A stretch of 22,256 nt of DNA from positions 1 through 22,256 of the forward strand of contig JAEYZG010000042.1 in the NCBI GenBank assembly GCA_023428135.1. Direction: 5' to 3'. The notes beneath the pieces were generated by a model that was not told where the DNA came from, did no database searches, and saw only the letters and a program-made list of their open reading frames with translations. Shown piece by piece: positions 9,408 to 17,209 of this stretch. Each line of letters opens with the position of its first letter. Position 1 is the first letter of the stretch. This stretch comes from Bacteroidota bacterium (GTDB taxonomy: Bacteria; Bacteroidota; Bacteroidia; Cytophagales; Cytophagaceae). A program made the position numbers and the translations under genes.

Positions 9408-10478
9408 ATGAATCAAGAGAGCAGGACATTTTTAGAGAAGTATCTTAACAATGCTTCTCCCACAGGTTTCGAATGGACGGGGCAGCAGCTTTGGCTGGAT
9501 TATATCAAGCCATTCATCCATGAATATTTTACAGATACCTATGGAACGGTTGTTGGAGTTATAAATCCTGGAGCTCCCTATAAGGTCGTGATAGAGGCAC
9601 ATGCAGATGAGATCTCATGGTTTGTAAACTACATCACCAAAGATGGATACATCTATCTGAGAAAAAACGGAGGCTCGGATCATGCCATTGCTCCGTCGAA
9701 GAGGGTTAATATCCATACCTCCAAGGGAGTGGTGAAGGGCGTGTTCGGATGGCCTGCCATTCACGTTAGAGACAATGAAAACGACAAACCGCCGACTATG
9801 AAAAGTCTTTTCCTTGATCTGGGCTGTGAGTCTAAAGAAGAGGTAGAGGCACTGGGCGTGCATGTTGGTTGTGTGGCCACCTTTGAAGATGACTTCATTG
9901 AGCTGAATAATAAATTCTATGCAGGAAGGGCATTGGATAACAGAATCGGTGGTTACATGATTGCGGAAGTTGCAAGAAGAATTAAGGAGAATGGCAATCA
10001 GCTTCCTTATTCTCTTTATGTCGTTAATGCTGTTCAGGAAGAAATCGGTCTGCGTGGTGCAGAGATGATCGCGCACAGAATTAAGCCTGATGTTGCGATT
10101 GTTACAGATGTGTGTCACGATACCCAGTCGCCTGCATACAATAAAGTTCAAAGCGGAGATTTGTCATGTGGTAAGGGGCCGGTGCTTACTTATGGTCCTG
10201 CTGTGCAGAACAATCTTCTTTCTATGATTATCAAAACTGCAGAAGAAAAAGGAATTCCTTTCCAGCGTGCTTCTGCCTACAGAGCTACCGGTACCGATAC
10301 GGATGCATTTGCTTATTCCAACAGTGGTGTTTGTTCTGCCTTGATATCATTGCCATTGAAGTACATGCATACCACTGTAGAAATGGTATCAAAACAGGAT
10401 GTTGAAAACGTAATCAATCTTATGTATGAATTCCTGCTTCAGCTACCGGCCGGGCATGATTTCAGATATATTAAATAA
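9408..10478 (+). CDS. M42 family metallo-aminopeptidase
   Basis: 356 residues of the M42 (tetrahedral, dinuclear zinc or cobalt) aminopeptidases, which trim peptides from the N terminus in the cytoplasm. The metal ligands and catalytic residues can be placed: H65 and D67 in EAHADE, D177 in GRALDNR, catalytic E211 with ligand E212 in VQEEIG, D234 in VTDV and H321 in KYMHTTVE. A typical PDZ-like insertion lies between about residues 70 and 160. No signal peptide is present. A short spacer of 24 bases leads to the following membrane-protein gene, so the two are probably cotranscribed. Confidence 0.9.
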   Translation: MNQESRTFLEKYLNNASPTGFEWTGQQLWLDYIKPFIHEYFTDTYGTVVGVINPGAPYKVVIEAHADEISWFVNYITKDGYIYLRKNGGSDHAIAPSKRVNIHTSKGVVKGVFGWPAIHVRDNENDKPPTMKSLFLDLGCESKEEVEALGVHVGCVATFEDDFIELNNKFYAGRALDNRIGGYMIAEVARRIKENGNQLPYSLYVVNAVQEEIGLRGAEMIAHRIKPDVAIVTDVCHDTQSPAYNKVQSGDLSCGKGPVLTYGPAVQNNLLSMIIKTAEEKGIPFQRASAYRATGTDTDAFAYSNSGVCSALISLPLKYMHTTVEMVSKQDVENVINLMYEFLLQLPAGHDFRYIK

Positions 10479-10502
10479 TACAAATTAAAAAGGAGAGACT
10501 GT

Positions 10503-11054
10503 ATGGATAAATACTATATGAAACCTCTGGTTCTGGTGTTTTTATTGATGATAGCCCCTGTTGCTGCCGGGCTCTACGGTGCCATGCATGATCAGATTTC
10601 TTATACAGTCTCTCCTGAATTTTTTCTTAAATTCAGATTCCCTCAGTTTTTCGGAGCAGATCTTTCCAACTGGACAAAACCTGGCAACGAGCGTATAGGG
10701 GCCGCTATTATTGGCTTTCAGAATACATGGAAAGTAGGAGTATTGTTAGGAATCATACTTGGATGTGCTGGTTTTATGCATAAAGACCAGAAGGATATGT
10801 TCAGGCATACCTTGCAGGCTTATTTTGTTACCATGATCATTGCCTTTTTCTCCGGCCTTACTGGACTGTTAACCGGCATCTATTCAACACACCATATTTC
10901 TTCCTTACCAGAAGGTATCTCTGATCCTGTATCTTTTAAAGCTGTAGAAACCATGCACAACTTCAGCTACATGGGCGGCATCGCAGGCATGCTGATAGGG
11001 GTGTGGTGGCATTTGTATAAGAGGAGGAAGAAGGAAAATCCTATTATAAGATAA
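10503..11054 (+). CDS. Small integral membrane protein of unknown function
   Basis: 183 residues with four probable transmembrane helices: about residues 7-26 (PLVLVFLLMIAPVAAGLYGA), 77-92 (VGVLLGIILGCAGFM), 105-128 (YFVTMIIAFFSGLTGLLTGIY) and 155-170 (MGGIAGMLIGVWWHLY). The loop between the first two helices contains a conserved-looking aromatic stretch (SPEFFLKFRFPQFF). The C terminus is highly basic (KRRKKEN), so it is probably cytoplasmic. An unusually good ribosome binding site for this phylum (AAGGAGAG, five bases from the ATG) precedes it. Gene order suggests cotranscription with the aminopeptidase, but no functional link is evident. Confidence 0.75.
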   Translation: MDKYYMKPLVLVFLLMIAPVAAGLYGAMHDQISYTVSPEFFLKFRFPQFFGADLSNWTKPGNERIGAAIIGFQNTWKVGVLLGIILGCAGFMHKDQKDMFRHTLQAYFVTMIIAFFSGLTGLLTGIYSTHHISSLPEGISDPVSFKAVETMHNFSYMGGIAGMLIGVWWHLYKRRKKENPIIR

Positions 11055-11086
11055 TCGGGATTGTTAGGACAAAAGATTATTTGATT

Positions 11087-11470
11087 TTATTTCTTTATCA
11101 TATATTCCTGCCATTCAACCAATAGATATTTTTTAATACCCTTTTGTTCCAGTTCAAGGAATCCAATGTCATAGCAAAACAGGTATACTTGTCCCTGAGT
11201 ATTTTTCCAATAGTGGGTAAAAAAATGAGGATTAAATCCTTCGCTTATTAAAGCATCTTTCCTCAATGTTGTATATCCGATCTTATTATGTCGCTTTAGA
11301 ATCTTGCGGTTTACCTTTAATTGTCTGTCCACTTCAATGTAAAATTTTTCTTTAAGCGCTCGAGTCTCATATTGACTGGCAGATTTGCATTGTACAGAAC
11401 AGAATTTTTTATCAATACGTCCTTTTAATTCAGTATTACATACAGGACATTTTTTGACCTGATTATTCAT
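11087..11470 (-). CDS. Small zinc-ribbon protein, divergent from the recombinase gene
   Basis: 127 residues when started at the ATG at 11470 (MNNQVKKCPVCN); an upstream ATG at 11497 would add nine residues (MRIIFNSTA) and is less likely. The N terminus is a four-cysteine zinc ribbon: C-x2-C (CPVC) then C-x3-C (CSVQC) about 15 residues later. A basic helical part follows (RALKEKFYIEVDRQLKVNRKI), then a C-terminal domain rich in aromatic residues. Similar short proteins are scattered in Bacteroidota, as I recall, with no assigned function. It might bind nucleic acid. Its 5' end faces the recombinase gene across 80 bases, so a shared control region is possible. Confidence 0.7.
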   Translation of the reverse strand: MNNQVKKCPVCNTELKGRIDKKFCSVQCKSASQYETRALKEKFYIEVDRQLKVNRKILKRHNKIGYTTLRKDALISEGFNPHFFTHYWKNTQGQVYLFCYDIGFLELEQKGIKKYLLVEWQEYMIKK

Positions 11471-11550
11471 AGCGGTTGAGTTAAAAATTATCCGCATAAT
11501 ATACGAATAATATTCTTTTAAAAATTTTTCTATCAGTTATTATTGATACT
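11471..11550. promoter_or_regulatory. Divergent control region of the zinc-ribbon and recombinase genes
   Basis: The 80-base, very AT-rich spacer between two divergent start codons must hold both promoters. It contains an 11-base perfect palindrome, GAATAATATTC, at 11505-11515, about 35 bases from either start, which could be an operator. No convincing -33/-7 pair of the Bacteroidota type could be fixed, so the promoters are inferred from layout only. Confidence 0.4.
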
Positions 11551-12681
11551 ATGGAAAAGCTTCAGGCAATAACCCTTCGTCATTATATTATTAAAAATGA
11601 GAAATGCATAGGGATATTGTTTTATCCTCATAAGGTGATTCAGGCATTAATTAAAGAACTGCCGGGTGTAAAATGGAGCAAGGAGTTTGAAGTGGTATAT
11701 GTGAAGAATACACCTGAAAATCTGACGGCAATATTTCAAAAATTCCGGGGTGTGGCATGGGTAAATTGCCGGTATTTTAATAAAAACAAACCTGTTTCAA
11801 CGAAAGGCACAGAAAGAGGAGATATCAGCTGGGTAGAAAAGAGAAGTTTGAAAGAGGGGTATAAAGTGTGTCCGAAAGAATACCTCCAGAAACTGGAGTT
11901 GAAGAAATATTCTTCTTCGACTATAAAGTCTTATGTAGCGTGTTTCGAGCGGTATATTAATCATTATAAAAACAATAATGCAATAGAGTTGAATGAAAAT
12001 CATATTCGGGAATATCTGTCTCTGTTAGTAAAAGCAAAAGCATCCACTTCTTATATCAATCAGATGATAAATGCCATTAAGTTTTATTATGAGATTGTCT
12101 TAAACATGCCCAATCGCTATTATGATTTAGAAAGACCTATAAAAGATTTTAAGCTACCCCAGGTGTTGTCAAAAGAGGAAGTGCTGTCAATCATATCCAA
12201 TACCAATAATATTAAGCATAAATGTATAGTTTCCCTATTGTATTCCTCAGGATTGCGCAGAGGCGAGCTTATAAATCTGAAGCTTACAGACATAGATAGC
12301 CAACGCATGCTTATCAGAGTTGAGAATGGTAAAGGAAATAAGGACAGGTATACTTTGCTTTCACATAATGTATTGAAGGATTTGCGATTGTATTTTAAGG
12401 AATGGAGACCAAGACTATATTTATTTGAAGGGGAAGCAGGGGATAAGTATTCGGGGAAAAGTATTGAAAATATAGTGAAGAATGCAGCTATTAAAGCCGG
12501 AATAAAGAAAAGAGTTTCGCCTCATATGTTAAGGCATAGTTTTGCAACCCATTTATTGGAAAATGGAACAGACTTGAGAAATATTCAGGTATTGTTGGGG
12601 CATAATTCTCTGAAAACTACGGAGATTTATACACATGTGTCAAATAGCAGTTTTAACAAAATTAAAAATTTGTTAGATTAG
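11551..12681 (+). CDS. Tyrosine recombinase (XerC/D-like integrase) of the cassette array
   Basis: 376 residues. The C-terminal catalytic domain has the full active site: R236 in SGLRRGEL, the beta-hairpin lysine in GKGNKDR (261-266), H325 and R328 in HMLRHSFATH, H351 in LLGHNS and nucleophile Y360 in EIYTHVS. A core-binding SAM-like domain spans about 105-190. Residues 1-95 are an extra N-terminal domain with the pattern LPGVKWSKEFEVVYV...FRGVAWVNC, absent from XerC, XerD and IntI. Between the hairpin lysine and HxxR there are only about 60 residues, with no room for the extra helix characteristic of integron integrases. The gene ends 42 bases before the first cassette and points into the array. 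I infer that it acts on the array, from position and from the attC-like sites. Confidence 0.88.
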   Translation: MEKLQAITLRHYIIKNEKCIGILFYPHKVIQALIKELPGVKWSKEFEVVYVKNTPENLTAIFQKFRGVAWVNCRYFNKNKPVSTKGTERGDISWVEKRSLKEGYKVCPKEYLQKLELKKYSSSTIKSYVACFERYINHYKNNNAIELNENHIREYLSLLVKAKASTSYINQMINAIKFYYEIVLNMPNRYYDLERPIKDFKLPQVLSKEEVLSIISNTNNIKHKCIVSLLYSSGLRRGELINLKLTDIDSQRMLIRVENGKGNKDRYTLLSHNVLKDLRLYFKEWRPRLYLFEGEAGDKYSGKSIENIVKNAAIKAGIKKRVSPHMLRHSFATHLLENGTDLRNIQVLLGHNSLKTTEIYTHVSNSSFNKIKNLLD

Positions 12682-12693
12682 TGGTAAAAGAAA

Positions 12694-12730
12694 AATATAC
12701 GCCATGTGGCGTTTATTCAAATGTTGGTGG
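12694..12730 (+). other. attI-like primary integration site
   Basis: The first cassette begins at GTTGGTGG (12723), 42 bases after the recombinase stop codon. Directly upstream is a near-perfect inverted repeat, 11-base arms at 12694-12704 and 12707-12717 around a 2-base centre (core ACGCCA-TG-TGGCGT), which could hold recombinase protomers or act as a weak terminator. The boundary is fixed by the match of GTTGGTGGTAATGC with the complement of the cassette's own left box at 14168-14181 (13 of 14). By analogy with attI, exchange would occur after the G at 12723. Confidence 0.6.
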
Positions 12731-12737
12731 TAATGCT

Positions 12738-14165
12738 ATGACAAACGACAGACAAACATATCCAGACTTTAAAACCGACTTTTTAATCACGGTTGAAAAG
12801 CCATTTCCTAAATTTTATGTTGACAAAGTATTCACAGAAAAACTTGGCGATATCGATTTGACGATTGACGTTAGAGAAATTGACAGAGATAAAAGTTATT
12901 CACATGGAGAATGGATTTCAAGTTCATCTTTTATCAATTTGTATATCAATGACAGCTTTATTACAAACCATTTTTTAAAAGGAACTAAAGACGTAAATGT
13001 GTTTCTTGAAAACTTTCAAACACTAATTGAACCAGTAACAAAAATAACTACCTCAATTAAAGGAACAGACACCATTAGCCGGACAAGACCATTTGCAACC
13101 TTTTCCTCATTTTACAGAACAAAGGATGAATATGTCTTTCAATATTTATTTGAGATTGAAGGTAATGTTGACGAATATATAAAAGCATTGACAGGCGTTT
13201 TTAATAGTATAACCAAGTATAATGAAAGCGAAGACAATGCATTTAAAAAAGCAGTTCATAAATCGTATTCTCAAAGCAATAGGAAAAAATATCTGTTGTA
13301 CATCGACAATGAGTGGAATGTTCTCAATCCTTTATTAGAAGTTGGTAAGGAGATTAATACTAAATATAGAGAGAATAAAGATTTTAGAATTAAGAAGCCA
13401 CATATCCTGATGCATCGGGACGACTATAGAAAATATTTTGTACTTGACAATAATTGGGTATTGACTTTTGACGGATTGGAAACTCTGATGATTAAACCCA
13501 ATGATGTTTCTCTTTATTCAAATATTTCCGACACAAACTTAAAACTTGCAAAAGAGTTTTTTCAAAACACAATACTTCCTCGCTATAAACAATATCACGG
13601 TTCGTTCCCCAGTGAAAAAAAACAGAAAGAATATTATGACTATTTTGAACTAATTATATCAGCATTAATTTTTGCATACACTTCACTTGAAGCATTTGCT
13701 AACATTTGTATTCCTGACAGGTACGAATATTTGATTGAAAAAGACGGTATCAAAACTTTTTACTCAAAATCAGCGATTGAAAAAAAGTTTTCACTAAGAG
13801 ATAAATTTAAAAATATACTTCGCTCAATTCTCAATACACCAGATCCCACACAGGAAAAATGGTGGAGCATTTTTATTGACCTTGAGCGTTTAAGAGATGA
13901 AATTATTCACACCAAACAGTCAAAGTCAGAAGACAGATATTCTCAGCTACTTTCTAAAAAGGTTTTTGACATCATTGGAGTCCACAAAACAATTATAAAT
14001 TATTACGGACATTTTATTTCGGAGAATAAAAAAGAATTGTTAGAAGAGTTTCCTTATAATTTCGGTTTTGACGACTTTTTTCCAGGACTGACTGACGACA
14101 AAGGATATGAAAAGAGTTACAGGGTTTTACATAACATACCAGAAAAGAATAATGGAGAAAAATAG
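12738..14165 (+). CDS. HEPN-like domain protein (cassette 1)
   Basis: 475 residues from the ATG at 12738, which lies just inside the cassette; an in-frame GTG at 12681 would add 19 residues encoded by the attI region. The C-terminal part (about 310-425) is all-helical with the sequence LIISALIFAYTSLEAFANI, then W...DLERLRDEIIH, giving an R-x4-H motif (R386, H391). That motif at the end of a helical bundle that begins with an SLEAF-like helix is characteristic of HEPN domains, many of which are RNases in toxin-antitoxin and phage-defence systems. The N-terminal 300 residues are beta-rich and unrecognised; they could be a sensor. Only the HEPN part is supported, and nuclease activity is inference. 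Confidence 0.72.
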   Translation: MTNDRQTYPDFKTDFLITVEKPFPKFYVDKVFTEKLGDIDLTIDVREIDRDKSYSHGEWISSSSFINLYINDSFITNHFLKGTKDVNVFLENFQTLIEPVTKITTSIKGTDTISRTRPFATFSSFYRTKDEYVFQYLFEIEGNVDEYIKALTGVFNSITKYNESEDNAFKKAVHKSYSQSNRKKYLLYIDNEWNVLNPLLEVGKEINTKYRENKDFRIKKPHILMHRDDYRKYFVLDNNWVLTFDGLETLMIKPNDVSLYSNISDTNLKLAKEFFQNTILPRYKQYHGSFPSEKKQKEYYDYFELIISALIFAYTSLEAFANICIPDRYEYLIEKDGIKTFYSKSAIEKKFSLRDKFKNILRSILNTPDPTQEKWWSIFIDLERLRDEIIHTKQSKSEDRYSQLLSKKVFDIIGVHKTIINYYGHFISENKKELLEEFPYNFGFDDFFPGLTDDKGYEKSYRVLHNIPEKNNGEK

Positions 14166-14167
14166 AA

Positions 14168-14305
14168 GCACTACCACCAACAAGGTATTGCCAAAAGCGG
14201 GGCTGAACGGGTTCGATTGGACATTTGTGCAAGGTTCAACAGTAGTAATTCTATTGAACTTTTGTGCTAAAAACCCCGCCTTCGGCAATACCCAAAACGT
14301 TACCT
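14168..14305 (+). other. attC-like site 1 (end of cassette 1)
   Basis: Left box GCACTACCACCAAC (14168-14181) and right core GTTACCT (14299-14305). The arms fold as GGTATTGCC (14184-14192) with GGCAATACC (14284-14292), then GCGGGG (14197-14202) with CCCCGC (14274-14279), separated by an unpaired spacer AAAA opposite CTTC. The variable loop contains a further hairpin, GTTCAA at 14234 with TTGAAC at 14254. The spacer next to the right core is four bases longer than that next to the left box. The stop codon of the cassette gene lies two bases before the left box. Confidence 0.78.
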
Positions 14306-14316
14306 GTCATTTAAAA

Positions 14317-15135
14317 ATGAAACACAATCTTCATCTAATATTTTTATGTTTACTTATTACAGGATGTAGTAAACCTGAACAAGTAAAAGAATTGCCAACA
14401 GTAACTAAAGGATTATATAGATATTCTTTGGATACAAATTTCTTTAAGGTTATTGAAGTTAAAAACCAAAGAGATGAACTAGTTATTTTAAATGCTGCTG
14501 GAGAAAAGGAGGCATCCTACACCTATGACAACTATGGATTGGTATGGGCTAGAAATTTTGAGAACAATATAATAACGAGAGAAAGACATTTTGTGAACAT
14601 TGACTCTTTAAACTCAAGTAGAGTAATTGATACAAGGTTTTTTCCTAATAGAAGTGGTGGAGCATTTACAAATGGATATTTAATTGATAAGCAAACAAAA
14701 TCAATTAACGATAATTCTCCATCTGATTATTTTTATTTAATCAATCCAGTAGACACTTTAGTAGAGGGAGAAGTTTACAATTTAATAATTGATACAAAAA
14801 ACATAAAAGGAAAGAAGCCGAATAGTATACCTATTAAGAAAATAGTATATGACTTAAATGAGAATTTTGCATATACAGATGAAAAGCAGATAAAGATTAA
14901 GAAACTCTCATCTGATACAATCAATTATTCATTAGAAACTAAAACTCCTGGTGTTAACTATAAAAGGCTAATTCTTTTTCTTCTTGAGAAAGACTCAGGT
15001 ACAAATAAAGTTAATGACGAGGTTCAATCCTTTATGTTTGAACATAGATATTATGTTAGGCCCAAGAATGAAATTGGACCGTATCTGGATAATTTTAGAG
15101 AAATCTTTAAGGAAAGAATAATAAACGACAGGTAA
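14317..15135 (+). CDS. Lipoprotein of unknown function (cassette 2)
   Basis: 272 residues. The chosen ATG (14317) is 17 bases inside the cassette and starts a lipoprotein signal peptide, MKHNLHLIFLCLLITGC, with the lipobox LITGC. Longer reading frames that begin at 14107 run back through attC site 1 into the previous gene and are unlikely. The mature part is hydrophilic and mostly beta in character (KGLYRYSLDTNFFKVIEV; YTYDNYGLVWARNF), ending in a basic helix. I do not recognise the family. The TAA stop codon is embedded in the left box of the following attC-like site (GGTAAC), showing how tightly gene and recombination site are packed. Confidence 0.75.
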   Translation: MKHNLHLIFLCLLITGCSKPEQVKELPTVTKGLYRYSLDTNFFKVIEVKNQRDELVILNAAGEKEASYTYDNYGLVWARNFENNIITRERHFVNIDSLNSSRVIDTRFFPNRSGGAFTNGYLIDKQTKSINDNSPSDYFYLINPVDTLVEGEVYNLIIDTKNIKGKKPNSIPIKKIVYDLNENFAYTDEKQIKIKKLSSDTINYSLETKTPGVNYKRLILFLLEKDSGTNKVNDEVQSFMFEHRYYVRPKNEIGPYLDNFREIFKERIINDR

Positions 15136-15292
15136 CATTGTATATAAAATATGCCTGGCTGATGTGTGGTAGTCGAGAGCAGTAGTTCTAAGTCCCGCAC
15201 TTTTTTATTATTTTTAAAGGCGTGCGGGGTTCGGTGTAGGCTGATACTTTAGCTGTTCAAACCCGGCACATTTTATACACTAAACGTTATCG
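15127..15292 (+). other. attC-like site 2 (end of cassette 2)
   Basis: Left box GACAGGTAAC (15127-15136) is the exact complement of the start of cassette 2 (GTTACCTGTC at 14299). Right core is GTTATCG (15286-15292). Arms TATAAAATaTGCC and GGCAcATTTTATA pair near both ends. The large variable loop contains another hairpin, CCCGCAC (15195-15201) with GTGCGGG, and resembles the loop of site 3. Confidence 0.8.
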
Positions 15293-15332
15293 GCAACCAA
15301 AAATAGAGTAATAATTAACAAAATTTTTTCAT

Positions 15333-17015
15333 ATGACAAGAGTTTGGATAAGTGAAGTAATTTTTAGCGATGACACAAAAGTTACAATAGAAAAAAATGA
15401 CATTATTGTTTTAGTTGGACCTAATAATGCTGGCAAAAGTGCTTCTTTAAAAGAAGCTGCAAGTTTGTTACAAACAAAAAATAGGAAGGGTAAAGTATTA
15501 AAGGATATAACAATTGAAAAGGATGGTGATAACAATGAGTTGATTTCATTTTTAGAAACATTTTCAAAAAAAGAATTTACAGGAAATCCATTGCCCTCTT
15601 ATCAAGGATATAAATTCAATATATATGAGCAAAATGCCAAAAACCATTGGAGTAGTTATAAAAATGGATTAGCAGATTTGATTCATATATTTGTTCATAC
15701 ACTAACTACTGAAGAAAGATTAAAAGCAGCAAACCCTCCAAGTAGTATTAAGATTACTTCTCAAGCACCTCAACACCCAATTCATTTTCTTCAGAAAAAT
15801 GATAGGCTAGAGAAACAATTTAGTGATTATTTTAAGCAAGCTTTCGGAACAGAGTTAATTGTCCATAGAAATGCTGGTAACGAAGTTCCTCTTTACGTAG
15901 GCGCCAAACCAACACCATTAGCGGGAGAAGATAGAGTTTCGGAAGGCTACCTTAAAGAGCTTGAGAAGTTAGATTTGCTTCATCAACAAGGTGATGGAAT
16001 GAGAAGTTTTGTCGGAGTATTGCTTAATGCCTTTATTTCAAACCATTCAATACTATTTATTGATGAACCTGAAGCATTTCTGCATCCTCCTCAAGCTCGA
16101 CTTCTAGGTAAAATGTTAGCCAAGGATTTGCCGTCAGAAAGGCAGTTGTTTCTTTCAACCCATAGTGAAGACTTTCTAAAAGGTCTTTTAGATTCAGGGG
16201 TTTCAAACTTGAAAATTATTCGGATACAAAGAGATAATTCAATAAATAAAGTAAGTGTTCTCAATAGTACGGATATCAACAACATTTGGAATGATTCACT
16301 ACTAAGACATTCAAATGTTTTAAATGGGCTATTTCATTCAAAAGTCGTAATCTGTGAAAGCGATTCAGATTGTAGATTTTTCTCTGCTTTACTATCTACA
16401 CAATATGACAATTCTGGCTCAATTGCTCCCGATATACTTTTTATTCATTGTGGTGGTAAACACAGAATACCCACGGCGATAAAAGCTTTAAAAAAATTAA
16501 ATGTTCTACTTAAAGTAGTTTCTGATTTTGACGTTCTAAATGACGTTAATCCAATAAAAGAAATATATGAAGATCTAGGAGGAACTTGGACAGAAGTAGA
16601 AGCAGACTGGAAATTAGTAAAAGCTGAAATTGAAAAAAAGAGACCTGAATTTTTAACATCAGAGTTAAAAACTGAGATTGATACTATACTTCAATCAACA
16701 ACAGAAAGAATTATTCCTAAACAAAAAATTTCTGAAATTCAAAAGGCTCTTAAAAAAGCATCTGCTTGGTCTGAGGCTAAGGAAGTAGGAAAATCATTTA
16801 TTCCAAGTGGCAATGCAACTCAAGCATTTGAGAGAATTCAACAAAAGTTTAAGGAAAAAGGATTTTTGATTCTTGAAGTTGGAGAACTTGAGAGTTTTGT
16901 TAAGAGTGTTGGAAATCATGGACCTAAATGGGTAAATGAGGTATTGGCAAAGGACTTAACATCTGACCCTGAACTGCAACAAGCAAGAGATTTTGTTTCT
17001 TTGATAGTGAAATAA
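15333..17015 (+). CDS. OLD-family ATP-dependent nuclease: AAA ATPase plus TOPRIM (cassette 3)
   Basis: 560 residues. The N-terminal half is an SMC/ABC-type ATPase: Walker A GPNNAGKS (29-36), Walker B ILFIDEPEAFLHP with D244 and E245, and the H-loop histidine H277 in LSTHSEDF. The second half has a TOPRIM nuclease domain: E342 in VVICESDSD and D398-x-D400 in VVSDFDVL, the metal-binding triad of OLD nucleases. Proteins of this class nick or degrade DNA, and several (phage P2 OLD, GajA of Gabija) defend against phages. No UvrD-like helicase gene is adjacent, so a Gabija pair is not present and a stand-alone class is more likely. The gene starts 47 bases into its cassette and stops seven bases before the next left box, with no evident decay. 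Confidence 0.85.
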   Translation: MTRVWISEVIFSDDTKVTIEKNDIIVLVGPNNAGKSASLKEAASLLQTKNRKGKVLKDITIEKDGDNNELISFLETFSKKEFTGNPLPSYQGYKFNIYEQNAKNHWSSYKNGLADLIHIFVHTLTTEERLKAANPPSSIKITSQAPQHPIHFLQKNDRLEKQFSDYFKQAFGTELIVHRNAGNEVPLYVGAKPTPLAGEDRVSEGYLKELEKLDLLHQQGDGMRSFVGVLLNAFISNHSILFIDEPEAFLHPPQARLLGKMLAKDLPSERQLFLSTHSEDFLKGLLDSGVSNLKIIRIQRDNSINKVSVLNSTDINNIWNDSLLRHSNVLNGLFHSKVVICESDSDCRFFSALLSTQYDNSGSIAPDILFIHCGGKHRIPTAIKALKKLNVLLKVVSDFDVLNDVNPIKEIYEDLGGTWTEVEADWKLVKAEIEKKRPEFLTSELKTEIDTILQSTTERIIPKQKISEIQKALKKASAWSEAKEVGKSFIPSGNATQAFERIQQKFKEKGFLILEVGELESFVKSVGNHGPKWVNEVLAKDLTSDPELQQARDFVSLIVK

Positions 17016-17021
17016 AAAGGC

Positions 17022-17187
17022 TGCCGATAACATAGTGTTGTAGCAATTGCAGGGTGAAGTATTAAAGGCAAGTTTAATTCATTAAAATTCCATACTTTTT
17101 TATTATTTTATTAGGCGTACGGGTTGCATCTGATAGGGTAGTGAAGAGCTCTAAAACCTGCAACTGCAACAACACAGCCGTTATGCA
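17022..17187 (+). other. attC-like site 3 (end of cassette 3)
   Basis: Left box TGCCGATAAC (17022-17031) is the exact complement of the start of cassette 3 (GTTATCGGCA at 15286). Right core is GTTATGC (17180-17186). Arms GTGTTGT-GCA-TTGCAGG and their complement just before 17176 pair almost fully with single mismatches. The variable loop shares stretches with that of site 2. Confidence 0.8.
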
Positions 17188-17209
17188 CAATCATTGCCTT
17201 AAATTTAAT

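Noticed and set aside
12694..12717. Chromosomal dif site
   Set aside because: The inverted arms are 11 bases long but the centre is two bases instead of the usual six, and the sequence does not resemble the dif consensus.
14107..14316. Upstream extension of the cassette 2 gene through attC-like site 1
   Set aside because: It overlaps the previous gene and crosses the recombination site; the ATG at 14317 starts a clean lipoprotein signal.
15333..17015. Gabija (GajAB) system
   Set aside because: The ATPase/TOPRIM protein fits GajA in outline, but there is no UvrD-like helicase gene next to it.
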